Source of the DNA: Rhodopseudomonas sp. P2A-2r
GTDB lineage: Bacteria > Pseudomonadota > Alphaproteobacteria > Rhizobiales > Xanthobacteraceae
NCBI RefSeq assembly: GCF_026015985.1
Contig: NZ_CP110389.1
Location: 1,458,001 to 1,522,000, forward strand
Reading direction: 5' to 3'
DNA length: 64,000 bases
Below the pieces are notes generated by a model that made no database searches, had not been told where the DNA came from, and worked only from the letters and a program-made list of their open reading frames with translations. Position 1 is the stretch's first letter, and every line of letters starts with the position of its first letter. A program made the translations under genes and the position numbers. Shown here piece after piece: positions 11,309 to 20,796 of this stretch.

Positions 11309-12142
11309 TTATCTTGCCGGCAATGCTTCCAGCGCCTTGGCGATCGCGCGCAGGTCCAGCCACGCCATGCGCTTGTAGGACGGCGAGCGCAGCAGATAGG
11401 CGGGGTGGAAGCTGGCGATCGCCCGAATCGTGCGCGTACCGGTGTCGTAGTCGACCCAGCGGCCGCGCGATTTCATGATGCCGTCCCTGGTCTGCAGCAG
11501 GGTCTGCGTCGAAGGATTGCCCAGCGTCACCAGGATGTCCGGATTGACCAGTTCGATGTGGCGCTGGATGAAGGGCAGGCAGGTCTGGGTTTCCTGCGGC
11601 GTCGGCGTGCGGTTGCCTGGCGGTCGCCACGGAATCACGTTGGCGATGTAGACGGTGGTGCGGTCGAGGCCGATGGCCTTGAGCATCAGATCGAGCAGCT
11701 TGCCGGAGCGGCCGACGAACGGCAGTCCCTCTATATCCTCCTCGCGGCCCGGCGCTTCGCCGACGAACATGATGCGGGCCTGCGGGTTGCCGTCGGCGAA
11801 CACCAACTGGGTCGCGGTGGATTTCAGCGCGCAGCCTTCGAACTTGTCCATGAGGCCGCGCAGCGCCTCCAGCGACGGGGCGGTACGCGCGGCATCCCGC
11901 GCGGCGGCGATGGCGACTTCCGGCGCGATCTCGACCTTGGCCGGCGGCTTCGGCTTGGCCTCGGCGTCCATCGAGGCCAGCGTCCGGCGCTGCGGGGCCG
12001 GTTGGGCCGCCGCCCGCACGGTCGCGGCCACATCGACGTCGGACATCCGGTCCACCGGCTCGTCCATCAGCGCGCAGTCCACCCCGGCCTCGAGGTAGAA
12101 GGCCAGCAACTGGTGCACAGTGGGGGCGGGGTCAGGCGTCAT
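11309..12142 (-). CDS. uracil-DNA glycosylase, family 4-like
   Basis: 277 residues. Motif [20 protein letters not shown], is near 125-143 and motif [13 protein letters not shown], is near 245. [14 protein letters not shown] lies between. These mark the bacterial/archaeal-type uracil-DNA glycosylase that removes uracil from DNA. The first 95 residues are a low-complexity, Ala/Pro-rich extension. Family 4 normally has four cysteines binding a 4Fe-4S cluster. Here the first pair reads GCALK, only one Cys, the third is QTCLPF, and the fourth position reads VTLG. The cluster may therefore be missing. Confidence 0.87.
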   Translation of the reverse strand: MTPDPAPTVHQLLAFYLEAGVDCALMDEPVDRMSDVDVAATVRAAAQPAPQRRTLASMDAEAKPKPPAKVEIAPEVAIAAARDAARTAPSLEALRGLMDKFEGCALKSTATQLVFADGNPQARIMFVGEAPGREEDIEGLPFVGRSGKLLDLMLKAIGLDRTTVYIANVIPWRPPGNRTPTPQETQTCLPFIQRHIELVNPDILVTLGNPSTQTLLQTRDGIMKSRGRWVDYDTGTRTIRAIASFHPAYLLRSPSYKRMAWLDLRAIAKALEALPAR

Positions 12143-12304
12143 GGCGCGGCGTCAACAACATGCCGCCAATCTAGAACGGATCGCCCCGCAACGGAACGCC
12201 CGGCGTCGCATTTCTGTCGTTGTGCTTGTTCTTCCGCCAAAAATCGGAAACAACCACCCTAGAAGCGTTCTGAAACGGGCATAAGACCAAATCGAGATCA
12301 CAAT

Positions 12305-13963
12305 ATGAGCACCGACGAACTGCCGCCCCGGGAGTCCATGGAATTCGACGTCGTCATCGTCGGCGCCGGCCCGTCGGGCCTGGCCGCCGCGATCCGGCTG
12401 AAACAGCTCAACGCGGAACTCACCGTGGTGGTCGTGGAAAAGGGCTCCGAGGTCGGCGCCCACATCCTCTCCGGCGCGGTGATCGATCCGGTGTCGCTGG
12501 ACAAGCTGATCCCGGACTGGCGCCAGGATGCCGACTGTCCGCTGAAGACCCAGGTCAAGGACGACCAGTTCTATTTCATGACCAAGACCGGCGGCTTCAG
12601 GCTGCCGAACTTCCTGATGCCGCCGCTGATGAACAACCATCACTGCTTCATCACCTCGTTGGGCATGGTGACGCGCTGGCTGGCCGCCAAGGCGGAAGCG
12701 CTCGGCGTCGAGATCTATCCGGGCTTTGCTGCTGCGGAGACGCTGTATGACGAGAGCGGCGCGGTGCGCGGCATCGCCACCGGCGACATGGGTATCGGCC
12801 GCGACGGCAAGCCGAAGGACAGCTTCACCCGCGGCATGGAGCTGCTCGGCAAGTACACCTTGTTCGCCGAGGGCGCGCGCGGCAGCCTGACCAAGCAGCT
12901 GATCGCCAAATTCGCCCTCGACAAGGACTGCGAGCCCGGCAAGTTCGGCATCGGCCTCAAGGAAATCTGGCAGATCGATCCGGCGAAACACCAGAAGGGC
13001 ACGGTCAAGCATTCGTTCGGCTGGCCGCTCGACAACGACGTGGGCGGCGGCTCGTTCCTGTATCACTACGACGACAACCTGGTGGCCGTCGGCTTCGTGG
13101 TGCATCTGAACTACGAAAACCCCTACCTCTATCCGTTCGAGGAATTCCAGCGCTTCAAGACCCACCCCTTGATCCGCGACACCTTTGTCGGTGCGAAACG
13201 GCTGGCCTATGGCTCGCGCGCCATCACCGAAGGCGGCTACCAGTCGGTGCCGCGTTTGACCTTCCCGGGCGGCGCGCTGATCGGTTGCGCGGCGGGGTTC
13301 GTCAACGTGCCGCGCATCAAGGGCGTGCACAACGCCATGGCGTCCGGCATGCAGGCCGCCGAGCACGTCGACGCTGCGCTGAAGGCCGGCCGTGCCAATG
13401 ACGAGTTGGTGGATTACGAGAACGGCTGGCGGGCGTCGTCGATCGGCAAGGACCTGTTCCCGGTGCGCAACGCCAAGCCACTGTGGTCGAAGTTCGGTAC
13501 CCTCGTCGGCAACGCGCTGGGCGGCTTCGACATGTGGTGCAACACCTTCGGTTTCTCGCTGTTCGGCACGCTCAAGCACGACAAGCCGGATCGCAAGACG
13601 CTGAAGCCCGCGAAGAACTACCAGCCGATCGCCTATCCGAAGCCGGACGGCAAGCTGACCTTCGACCGGTTGTCCTCGGTGTTCCTGTCCAACACCAATC
13701 ACGAGGAGGACCAGCCTGTCCATCTCAAGGTCGCCGACATGGCGCTGCAGAAGTCGTCGGAGCATGACGTATTCGCCGGCCCGTCGAACCGCTATTGCCC
13801 GGCGGGGGTCTATGAGTGGGTCGAGGAATCCACCGGTCCGCGCTTCCAGATCAACGCGCAGAACTGCGTTCACTGCAAAACCTGCGACGTGAAGGACCCC
13901 AACGGCAACATCACCTGGGTGCCGCCCGAAGGTGGCGGCGGACCGAATTACGAGGCGATGTAG
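12305..13963 (+). CDS. electron transfer flavoprotein-ubiquinone oxidoreductase
   Basis: 552 residues, the usual length of ETF-QO (human ETFDH homologue). It is membrane-associated and passes electrons from acyl-CoA and amino-acid dehydrogenases, via ETF, to ubiquinone. The FAD-binding GAGPSGLAAAIRLKQL is near residue 20 and a ubiquinone-binding middle domain follows. The C-terminal 4Fe-4S domain shows CPAGVYEW and CVHCKTCDVKDP (three Cys near the end plus the earlier one). It is monocistronic, with a repeat region downstream. Confidence 0.96.
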   Translation: MSTDELPPRESMEFDVVIVGAGPSGLAAAIRLKQLNAELTVVVVEKGSEVGAHILSGAVIDPVSLDKLIPDWRQDADCPLKTQVKDDQFYFMTKTGGFRLPNFLMPPLMNNHHCFITSLGMVTRWLAAKAEALGVEIYPGFAAAETLYDESGAVRGIATGDMGIGRDGKPKDSFTRGMELLGKYTLFAEGARGSLTKQLIAKFALDKDCEPGKFGIGLKEIWQIDPAKHQKGTVKHSFGWPLDNDVGGGSFLYHYDDNLVAVGFVVHLNYENPYLYPFEEFQRFKTHPLIRDTFVGAKRLAYGSRAITEGGYQSVPRLTFPGGALIGCAAGFVNVPRIKGVHNAMASGMQAAEHVDAALKAGRANDELVDYENGWRASSIGKDLFPVRNAKPLWSKFGTLVGNALGGFDMWCNTFGFSLFGTLKHDKPDRKTLKPAKNYQPIAYPKPDGKLTFDRLSSVFLSNTNHEEDQPVHLKVADMALQKSSEHDVFAGPSNRYCPAGVYEWVEESTGPRFQINAQNCVHCKTCDVKDPNGNITWVPPEGGGGPNYEAM

Positions 13964-13990
13964 GGGCGACGTTCACGAGCGCCGTCGCAT

Positions 13991-14135
13991 TTCCCGGACG
14001 CGATGCGGCATTCTCAGGCGATGCTCTTGCATCGCCGACATGCCGCTTCGCAGATCCGGGATCCCGGTTCGCAAACAAGGATCCTGGACCCCGGGTCTGC
14101 GGAGCAGCACTTCGTGCTGCGCCGCGCCCGGGGAA
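13991..14135. repeat. intergenic palindromic repeat, degenerate
   Basis: The stretch begins TTCCCGGACGCG and ends CGCCGCGCCCGGGGAA, with an internal GCGGAGCAGCACTTCGTGCTGCGCCGC-type hairpin like that of the 4468 copy. The 270-bp gap between ETF-QO and the TPR gene holds nothing else I can identify. Confidence 0.6.
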
Positions 14136-14345
14136 CGCAGCGTTCGTCACGGAACCGCCACAGTGCGGGCGCCTTCAGGGATATAGTGCCATCGGCGGCA
14201 TCTATCGGCATGGGCGGTTCGGGCCCGATCCTTGCGATTGAGCGCCAAACGCGGCATTGTCAGAGGGCTTGATGCTGCCGGGTCGGTTGCGCATCGGAGC
14301 CTTATCCGTAAATCTCCGTTTTCTTTTGGAGCCAGGCCCATCGTG

Positions 14346-16130
14346 ATGTTGTCCAACCTATTTCGTCGCCTGACCCTCGCCGCTGTGGCTGTTGCAACGC
14401 TGGCGTTGCCCGGCACGTTGCTGGCCCAGACCCCCGACCATACGGCCGACAGTTCGGCGCAGTTTCCCAACAGCCGCGACCTGAAATTCCTCACCACGGC
14501 GGGCAGCTACCTCGCTGCGCGCCACGCCAGCGTCGAACGCGATGCCAGCTCGGCTGCGGCGTTTTACCGCTCGGCGCTGCGCACCGACCCGAAGAACAAC
14601 GAACTGCTCGACCGCGCCTTCATCTCCTCGCTGGCCGACGGCGACATCGACGAGGCCGTCAAGCTCGCCGACCGCATCCTGGTGATCGACAAGCAAAACC
14701 GCGTGGCGCGGCTGGTGGTCGGCGTGCGCGACCTTAAGCTGAAGAAATATGCCGCGGCGCAGACCAACATCAACCAGTCGATCCGCGGCCCGATCACCGA
14801 TCTCGTGGCGACGCTGCTGTCGGGCTGGGCCAGCTATGGCGCCGGCGACAGCAAGACCGCAATTTCCAATATCGACAAGCTGGCCGGTCCGGAATGGTAT
14901 CCGATCTTCAAGGATCTGCATGCCGGCATGCTGCTCGACCTCGCCGGCAAGCAGAAGGATGCCGGCGCCCGCTTCGAGCGCGCCTACAAGCTCGACGATT
15001 CCGCGCTGCGCGTAGTCGACGCCTATGCGCGCTGGACCTCGCGCAACAAGGACGATGCGTCCGCGCAGGCGATCTACGAGAATTTCAACAAGAAGCTGGC
15101 CCGCCATCCGCTGGTGCTGGAAGGCATCAAGGAGACCAAGGCCGGCAAGAAGCTGCCGCCGCTGGTCGACAGCCCGCAGGCCGGCGCCGCCGAGGCGCTG
15201 TACGGCATCGGCGCGTCGCTGACCCGCCGCGGTGGCGAGGATCTGGCGCTGGTCTATCTGCAGCTCGCGCTTTACCTGAAGCCCGATCATTCGCTGGCGC
15301 TGCTGTCGCTTGCCGATCTCTATGAATCGGTGAAGAAGCCGGCGATGGCCATCAAGGTCTATGAGCGCGTACCGGCCAATTCGGCGCTGAAGCGCAACGC
15401 GCAGATCCAGCAGGCCACCGATCTCGACGCCGCCGACCGCTCGGAAGAAGCGATCAAGATCCTCAAGGGCGTCACCGCCGAGGATCCCAAGGATCTCGAA
15501 GCCATCATGGCGCTCGGCAATATCGAGCGCGGCAAGAAGAAGTTCGCCGATTGCGCCGAGACCTACAGCCAGGGCATCGACGTGATCGCCGCCAACCAGG
15601 ACAAGCCGAACTGGGTGTATTTCTACTTCCGCGGCATCTGCCTGGAGCGGTCCAAGCAGTGGGCCAAGGCCGAGACCGACATGCGCAAGGCGCTTGAGCT
15701 GCAGCCCGAGCAGCCGCATGTGCTGAACTATCTCGGCTATTCCTGGATCGACCAGGGCATCAACCTCGACGACGCCATGAAGATGATCAAGCGCGCCGTC
15801 GACCAGCGGCCGGACGATGGCTACATCGTCGATCTCGCTTGGCTGGGCCTATTACCGGATCGGCAATTTCGAGGAAGCCGCCAAGACGCTGGAGCGGGCC
15901 ATCGACCTGAAGCCGGAAGATCCGACCATCAACGACCATCTCGGCGACGCCTACTGGCGGGTTGGCCGCACCCTGGAAGCCAAATTCCAGTGGCAGCATG
16001 CCAAGGACCTGAAGCCGGAAGCGGAAGAACTGCCGAAGATCGAAGCCAAGATCGAAAACGGCCTGCCGGACGATCCGTCATCGTCCGCAGCCTCTGCCGA
16101 CAAGAAAAAGAAGACGGCAAGGGCGGTTGA
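14346..16130 (+). CDS. secreted tetratricopeptide-repeat protein with two apparent frameshifts
   Basis: The protein starts with a signal peptide (MLSNLFRRLTLAAVAVATLA, cleavage near LLAQ) and carries many TPR helices, suggesting a periplasmic or outer-membrane-linked scaffold. The TPR sequence (GWAYYRIGNFEEAAKTLERA) leaves this frame near 15834, where GATCTCGCTT seems to carry one extra base. It continues in the +1 frame, which has no stop before ispE. The natural stop TGA 16128 is in the original frame, so a second, compensating one-base loss near the A-run at about 16100 is likely. ATG 14346 is preferred because GGAG precedes it and the signal peptide then starts cleanly. Confidence 0.75.
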   Translation: MLSNLFRRLTLAAVAVATLALPGTLLAQTPDHTADSSAQFPNSRDLKFLTTAGSYLAARHASVERDASSAAAFYRSALRTDPKNNELLDRAFISSLADGDIDEAVKLADRILVIDKQNRVARLVVGVRDLKLKKYAAAQTNINQSIRGPITDLVATLLSGWASYGAGDSKTAISNIDKLAGPEWYPIFKDLHAGMLLDLAGKQKDAGARFERAYKLDDSALRVVDAYARWTSRNKDDASAQAIYENFNKKLARHPLVLEGIKETKAGKKLPPLVDSPQAGAAEALYGIGASLTRRGGEDLALVYLQLALYLKPDHSLALLSLADLYESVKKPAMAIKVYERVPANSALKRNAQIQQATDLDAADRSEEAIKILKGVTAEDPKDLEAIMALGNIERGKKKFADCAETYSQGIDVIAANQDKPNWVYFYFRGICLERSKQWAKAETDMRKALELQPEQPHVLNYLGYSWIDQGINLDDAMKMIKRAVDQRPDDGYIVDLAWLGLLPDRQFRGSRQDAGAGHRPEAGRSDHQRPSRRRLLAGWPHPGSQIPVAACQGPEAGSGRTAEDRSQDRKRPAGRSVIVRSLCRQEKEDGKGG

Positions 16131-16149
16131 TCGAAAGGCTGGTTCGCCG

Positions 16150-17034
16150 ATGTCGGCGCTGAGGGATACTGCGCGTGCCAAGGTCAACCTGACCCTTCGG
16201 GTGGTTGGCCGCCGCGTCGATGGCTATCACGATCTGGAAAGCGTCGTGGCGTTCGCCGATTGCGCGGACGCCCTGGTGCTGGACGTGGGCGGCGAACTCG
16301 CGCTCTCGACCAGCGGTCCGCGCGCGCAGGAATGCGGCGAGGCCTCCGACAATCTGGTGATCAAGGCGGCACGCCTGCTCGGCGAACGGGTCGAGGGCCT
16401 GAAGGTCGGCGCGTTTGCGCTCGACAAGCATTTGCCGGTGGCCGCCGGCATCGGCGGCGGTTCGGCCGATGCTGCCGCGGCGTTGCGGCTGCTGGCGCAG
16501 GCCAATGGCCTTGCTGCCGACGATGCGCGATTGCTGGAAGTCGCGCGGCTGACCGGCGCCGACGTTCCGGTGTGCCTGGAATCCCGCGCCTGCGTGATGA
16601 CCGGTGTGGGCGATACGCTGCTGCCGCTCGGCCTGCCGCGATTGCCCTGCGTGATGGTCAATCCGCGCGTGCCCGTGGCGACCAAGGATGTGTTCAAGGA
16701 ACTCGGCCTGCGCAACGGCCAGCTCCGCGTCGGCATCACCGACGTGCTGAAGGCGCCGAAATGGCCCGGCGAAGACGCCGCCATCGACGTCTGGATCAAG
16801 GCGCTGGCCGCCGGCGTCAACGATCTCGAAGCCCCGGCGATCAAGGTCGAGCCGGTGATCGGCGAGGTGCTGTCGGCACTCGGGGCGCTCGACGGTGTCC
16901 GGCTGGCCCGCATGTCCGGCTCCGGCGCCACCTGCTTTGCCCTGTTCGACGACGACGCCACCGCGCAGCAGGCCGCGCAGGCGATCGGGCAGGCGCATCC
17001 GCAGTGGTGGGTGCATGCCGGGGCGTTGAACTGA
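16150..17034 (+). CDS. ispE: 4-diphosphocytidyl-2-C-methyl-D-erythritol kinase
   Basis: 294 residues, a GHMP-fold kinase of the MEP isoprenoid pathway that phosphorylates CDP-methylerythritol. The substrate Lys region is ARAKVNLTLRVVGRRVDGYH at about 8-27. The ATP-binding glycine-rich loop PVAAGIGGGSADAAAALRLL is near 98-117 and the C-terminal GHMP motif is MSGSGATCFALF. ATG 16150 is preceded by GAAAGG. The frame is open upstream into the TPR gene, which I treat as an indel effect rather than a true fusion. The pathway continues to the polyprenyl synthase encoded next door on the other strand. Confidence 0.95.
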   Translation: MSALRDTARAKVNLTLRVVGRRVDGYHDLESVVAFADCADALVLDVGGELALSTSGPRAQECGEASDNLVIKAARLLGERVEGLKVGAFALDKHLPVAAGIGGGSADAAAALRLLAQANGLAADDARLLEVARLTGADVPVCLESRACVMTGVGDTLLPLGLPRLPCVMVNPRVPVATKDVFKELGLRNGQLRVGITDVLKAPKWPGEDAAIDVWIKALAAGVNDLEAPAIKVEPVIGEVLSALGALDGVRLARMSGSGATCFALFDDDATAQQAAQAIGQAHPQWWVHAGALN

Positions 17035-17051
17035 GTTCACCGCAATTTCTG

Positions 17052-17170
17052 CCGTCATCCTGAGGCGCCGTCGCTCTTGCGACGGCCTCGAAGGATGGGC
17101 CACGTGCTCTTGCGCCCGCTTCCGCATCCTTCGAGGCTCGCCGAAAAGGCGAGCACCTCAGGATGACGGC
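17052..17170. repeat. intergenic repeat, GTCATCCTGAGG class
   Basis: A 119-bp element bounded by inverted CCGTCATCCTGAGG and CCTCAGGATGACGG, with internal TCTTGCGACGGCCTCGAAGG and TTCGAGGCTCGCC-type hairpins. A related copy is at 37343-37478. It separates converging ispE and the polyprenyl synthase and may end transcription from both sides. Confidence 0.75.
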
Positions 17171-17183
17171 GTCATTGTTTGCC

Positions 17184-18194
17184 TCAGTGCGACCGTGCCA
17201 GACAGAACGCCACCACCTGTTCCAGCGCGGTCTTCATCGGCGACGGCGGGAACAGCGCCAGCGCGTCGACGGCCATGGCGCCGTAATGCTGGGCGCGGTT
17301 GATGGTGTCTTCGAGGGCGCGGTGTTTGGTCATCAGGCCGACGGCGTGGTCGAGGTCGCCGTCCTCGATTTCGCCGCGCTCCAGAGCCTTGACCCAGAAG
17401 GCGCGCTCGGCGTCGTTGCCGCGGCGGAACGCCAGCACCACCGGCAAGGTGATCTTGCCCTCGCGGAAATCGTCGCCGACATTCTTGCCGAGTTTGGCGG
17501 CCTTGCCGCCGTAGTCCAGCACGTCGTCGACCAGCTGGAACGCGATGCCGAGATTCATGCCGACCGAGCGGCAGGCGGTCTGCTCGGCCTTCGGGCGGCC
17601 GGCGATGACCGGACCGACCTCGCAGGCCGCGGCGAACAATTCGGCGGTCTTGCCGCGGATCACCGCGAGATATTCGTCCTCGGTGGTCGCGGTGTTCTTG
17701 GCGGCGGCGAGCTGCATCACCTCGCCCTCGGCGATGGTCGCCGCGGCAGAGGACAGGATGTCGAGCGCGCGCAGGCTCCCGACCTCGACCATCATCCGGA
17801 AGGCCTGGCCGAGCAGGAAGTCGCCGACCAGCACGCTGGCCTCGTTGCCCCACAGCATGCGGGCGGACAATTTCCCGCGGCGCAGCTCGCTCTGGTCGAC
17901 CACGTCGTCGTGCAGCAAAGTGGCGGTGTGCATGAATTCGACGGCGGCGGCGAGCTTGATATGGCCGTCGCCGGCATAGCCCGTGAGATTGGCCATCGCC
18001 AGCGTCAGCATCGGCCGTAACCGCTTGCCGCCCGACGAGATCAGGTGGTTGGCGACCTCCGGGATCATGGTGACCTCAGAGCCGGTGCGCGACAGGATGG
18101 TGCTGTTGACGCGCTCCATGTCGGCCGCAACCAGCGCCACCAGTTGATCGATCGATGCGGTGGAATGGCTCTCGAAGGGAACTATGACCGCCAC
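17184..18194 (-). CDS. long-chain polyprenyl diphosphate synthase (octaprenyl/decaprenyl type)
   Basis: 336 residues from GTG 18194 (VAVIVPFESHSTASID), which has GGAG upstream. The first aspartate-rich motif is LLHDDVVDQSELRRG near 90 and the second is QLVDDVLDYGG near 220. With GGKRLRP near 50 this is a trans-prenyltransferase. It makes the ubiquinone side chain by adding isopentenyl units to farnesyl diphosphate. Chain length cannot be read reliably from the sequence; alphaproteobacteria usually use Q-10. The isoprenoid link to ispE next door is probably functional. Confidence 0.93.
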   Translation of the reverse strand: MAVIVPFESHSTASIDQLVALVAADMERVNSTILSRTGSEVTMIPEVANHLISSGGKRLRPMLTLAMANLTGYAGDGHIKLAAAVEFMHTATLLHDDVVDQSELRRGKLSARMLWGNEASVLVGDFLLGQAFRMMVEVGSLRALDILSSAAATIAEGEVMQLAAAKNTATTEDEYLAVIRGKTAELFAAACEVGPVIAGRPKAEQTACRSVGMNLGIAFQLVDDVLDYGGKAAKLGKNVGDDFREGKITLPVVLAFRRGNDAERAFWVKALERGEIEDGDLDHAVGLMTKHRALEDTINRAQHYGAMAVDALALFPPSPMKTALEQVVAFCLARSH

Positions 18195-18395
18195 GCTGTA
18201 AGTCTCCGGATTGCGACAGCAATTCCCTGCATGCGAGATTGCAGGATACGCTGTATGCCATTTAGGTCGAATCCGGGTTGGCAACAGGTGTCGTCAGCGG
18301 CCGATTTCGACACGGCACAATAGAAACTGCGGGCTGGCGCGGCAAGGGCATGCGGCGCCTGCGGACCCCTCAGACGGCGGCAAAGGAACAGGACC

Positions 18396-18623
18396 GTGCG
18401 CGAACTGGTGCGAACCAACGATGTGGTGCTGGTTTCGGCGGTCGGGTCGCTGCTCGATGGTGCCAATATCCACCATCTGGTGCTGGACCAGAACATGAGC
18501 ATCCTCGAAGGCTCGGTGGGCGTGATCCCGCGGCGGATTCTGGTCCACCAGGACGACCTCGGCGAAGCGCGCCAGGTGCTGACCGATGCCGGGCTCGCCC
18601 ACGAGTTGCGGGCTGATGACTGA
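18396..18623 (+). CDS. DUF2007 domain protein
   Basis: 75 residues starting at GTG 18396, with AAGGAACAGG upstream. It fits the small DUF2007 (putative signal-transducing) fold: RTNDVVLVSAVGSLLDGANI, then an amphipathic segment ending in VLTDAGLAHELRADD. Function is unknown. Its stop overlaps the start of the methyltransferase gene by 8 nt, so the two are translationally coupled. Confidence 0.85.
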   Translation: MRELVRTNDVVLVSAVGSLLDGANIHHLVLDQNMSILEGSVGVIPRRILVHQDDLGEARQVLTDAGLAHELRADD

Positions 18624-19374
18624 TCTGCCGGCGGAGACCACCGACGACGCCTTTCTCGGCGGCAGGTTGCGGCTGCGGCAGCTGCGGTCCGGCCACCGCG
18701 CCGGCCATGACGCCATGCTGCTGGCCGCTGCCACCGCGGCGCAGCCTGGCCAGGCGGTGGTGGATTTCGGCGCCGGCGTCGGCGCGGCCGGGCTGGCGGT
18801 GGCGCGGCGCGTGGACGGTATTTCGTTGCGGCTGGTGGAAATCGACCCGGTGCTGGTGCAGCTGGCGCGCGATAATGCCGCGGCCAATGGCCTCGGCGCC
18901 GAGGTGGTCACGCTGGATATCGGCGCGGGTGCCGCGGCTTTTGCCGCCGCCGGACTTGGGCCGGACAGCGCCGACGTGGTGCTGATGAATCCGCCATTCC
19001 ACGATGCCGCCCGGCACCGCGGCTCCCCGGATGGGGCGCGCCAGATCGCCCATGTCGCGACGGCGACCACGCTGCAGGCGTGGGTGCATGCGGCGCGGCG
19101 CGTGCTGAAATCCGGCGGCGCGCTGACATTGATCTGGCGCGCCGACGGCCTGGCCGAGGTGCTGGCGGAGCTGCAGCGCGGCTTCGGCAGCATCAAGGTT
19201 CTGGCGGTGCACAGCGCTCCCGCGGAACCCGCGATCCGCATCATCGTGGCGGCCGTGAAGGGCGGGCGGGCGCCGCTGAGCATCGTGCCGGCGGTCGCGC
19301 TCAGGGATGCATCCGGCGCGCCGGATCCCCATATTCGGAATGTGCTGGACGGAACGGCGGCGCTGCGGTTGTGA
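18616..19374 (+). CDS. tRNA1(Val) A37 N6-methyltransferase-like protein (TrmN6 family)
   Basis: 252 residues. An N-terminal TTDDAFLGGRLRLRQLRSGH matches the family opening, where the glycine-rich region helps bind nucleic acid. Motif I is VVDFGAGVGAAGLAVARRV and the catalytic NPPF appears as LMNPPFHDAARHRGSPDG. The NPPF/NPPY motif marks N6-adenine or N5-glutamine methyltransferases, and the overall fit is to YfiC/TrmN6. The exact tRNA target is inference. It is coupled to DUF2007 upstream. Confidence 0.82.
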   Translation: MTDLPAETTDDAFLGGRLRLRQLRSGHRAGHDAMLLAAATAAQPGQAVVDFGAGVGAAGLAVARRVDGISLRLVEIDPVLVQLARDNAAANGLGAEVVTLDIGAGAAAFAAAGLGPDSADVVLMNPPFHDAARHRGSPDGARQIAHVATATTLQAWVHAARRVLKSGGALTLIWRADGLAEVLAELQRGFGSIKVLAVHSAPAEPAIRIIVAAVKGGRAPLSIVPAVALRDASGAPDPHIRNVLDGTAALRL

Positions 19375-19388
19375 ACGCGCGAGGAAAC

Positions 19389-19487
19389 CTATTGCGGCAA
19401 GGTCTCGGATTGTTTCTGCGGCGCGGAGGTGAAGTGGATCGCTGCGAACAGACAGCACATCAGCATCATCAGCAGATAGATCTTCAT
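19389..19487 (-). CDS. 32-residue hydrophobic peptide
   Basis: ATG 19487 has GCGGAGGAAGAC just upstream, one of the best ribosome sites nearby. The peptide is MKIYLLMMLMCCLFAAIHFT followed by a short polar tail ending TLPQ, so it is probably a single-pass membrane peptide or a leader. It lies between two rightward genes. No homologue is known to me. Confidence 0.5.
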   Translation of the reverse strand: MKIYLLMMLMCCLFAAIHFTSAPQKQSETLPQ

Positions 19488-19630
19488 GTCTTCCTCCGCT
19501 GAGGCGTATTCGCCTTGTGGGATTTCAACGCACCGAGCGTTGCTCAGTTCAATGACACCCGCGTGATAAAATACGGTTAAGGCCAGCGTAACGAGATGGG
19601 TAAACTTTGCGACAACGAGCAGGAACAGTG

Positions 19631-20497
19631 ATGAAAAGCCTTATGGACATGATCCCCGCGCGGTTCCGCCGCAGCACCGCCGTGGTTCCGGTCGTGCGGC
19701 TGTCCGGCGTGATCGGCGCGGCGACGCCGCTGCGGCCGGGCCTGTCGCTGTCGGGTGTCGCGAAGCTGCTGGACAAGGCCTTCGCGACCAAGAACGCGAA
19801 GGCGGTGGCGCTGCTGATCAATTCGCCCGGCGGCTCGCCGGTGCAGTCGCGGCAGATCTTTTTGCGCATCCGGCAATTGGCCGCCGAGAAGAAGCTGCCG
19901 GTGCTGGCGTTCGTCGAAGACGTCGCGGCATCGGGCGGTTACATGATCGCCTGCGCGGCCGACGAGATTTTTGTCGATCCGTCGTCGATCGTCGGTTCCA
20001 TCGGCGTGGTCGGCGGCACCTTCGGTTTCCAGGAGTTGATCAGGAAGATCGGCATCGAACGACGGCTCTACACGGCCGGCGAGCGCAAGGCGACGCTCGA
20101 TCCGTTCCTGCCGGAAAATCCCGACGACGTCGCGCGCATCAAGGCGCTGCAGCGTGAGATCCACACCATCTTCATCGCGCTGGTGAAGGGCAGCCGCGGC
20201 GCCCGCCTGACGGGCGCCGACGACGTGCTGTTTTCCGGCGAATACTGGGCCGGCGAATCCGGCATCGCGCTGGGGCTGGCTGACGCCGTCGGCGACCTCC
20301 GGTCGACATTGCGGGCGCGCTTTGGCGACAAGGTGGACATGCCGGTGATCGCGCCGCCGACCGGACTGCTGGCCGGGCTCCTGGGCCGCAAGTCCGGTGC
20401 CGGGGTTGAACTGGCGCTGGATGGCCTTGGCGGGCTGCCGGAGCAGCTGATTTCGGCGCTGGAAACCCGGGTGATCTGGGCCAAATACGGCTTTTAG
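19631..20497 (+). CDS. S49-family (SppA/SohB-like) serine peptidase
   Basis: 288 residues. Domain order: LLINSPGGSPVQSRQI near 65-80, FVEDVAASGGYMIACAADEI near 95-115 (Ser of SGG as nucleophile), SIVGSIGVVGG, and a Lys in AGERKATLDPFLPENPDD near 155. The SppA family degrades signal-peptide remnants and membrane protein fragments. No clear transmembrane anchor is seen, unlike E. coli SppA. ATG 19631 is chosen because AGGAACAG precedes it; the upstream in-frame start lacks one. Confidence 0.9.
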   Translation: MKSLMDMIPARFRRSTAVVPVVRLSGVIGAATPLRPGLSLSGVAKLLDKAFATKNAKAVALLINSPGGSPVQSRQIFLRIRQLAAEKKLPVLAFVEDVAASGGYMIACAADEIFVDPSSIVGSIGVVGGTFGFQELIRKIGIERRLYTAGERKATLDPFLPENPDDVARIKALQREIHTIFIALVKGSRGARLTGADDVLFSGEYWAGESGIALGLADAVGDLRSTLRARFGDKVDMPVIAPPTGLLAGLLGRKSGAGVELALDGLGGLPEQLISALETRVIWAKYGF

Positions 20498-20586
20498 CGG
20501 GTCGCCGGCCCGCGCCATTTGGCCCCGCAGAAGCCGATTGCGGGAACGGCCGAGTTGCGCGAAACTGCGGCCCTGGGGGCTGGACC

Positions 20587-20796
20587 ATGAACGACAAGGA
20601 TCGCGCGATGCCGCCGCTGGTTGCAATTGCAGGCGCCCTGGGTGGGGCCGCCGTTGTGAGATGGGCCTATCGGACCGCCGTCCGGATCAACCACGAGCTG
20701 GAGCAGGCCCGGCTGTCGCGGATGACGGAGCCGTCCGCCACTGAAATTCCGACGCTGCGCCGCGACCCCGCCACCGGCGCCTACCGCCCGGGCTGA
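20587..20796 (+). CDS. small single-pass membrane protein, conserved hypothetical
   Basis: 69 residues. One probable membrane helix at about 10-24 (LVAIAGALGGAAVVRWAY) is followed by a charged cytosolic tail with TEIPTLRRDPATGAYRPG. Short proteins with this tail occur near sppA in related genomes as I recall them, without assigned function. It lies 90 bp after the S49 peptidase on the same strand and may be cotranscribed. Confidence 0.7.
   Translation: MNDKDRAMPPLVAIAGALGGAAVVRWAYRTAVRINHELEQARLSRMTEPSATEIPTLRRDPATGAYRPG

Noticed and set aside
12152..13873. 573-codon minus-strand frame opposite ETF-QO
   Set aside because: Complete overlap with a clear ETF-QO gene and low-complexity translation.
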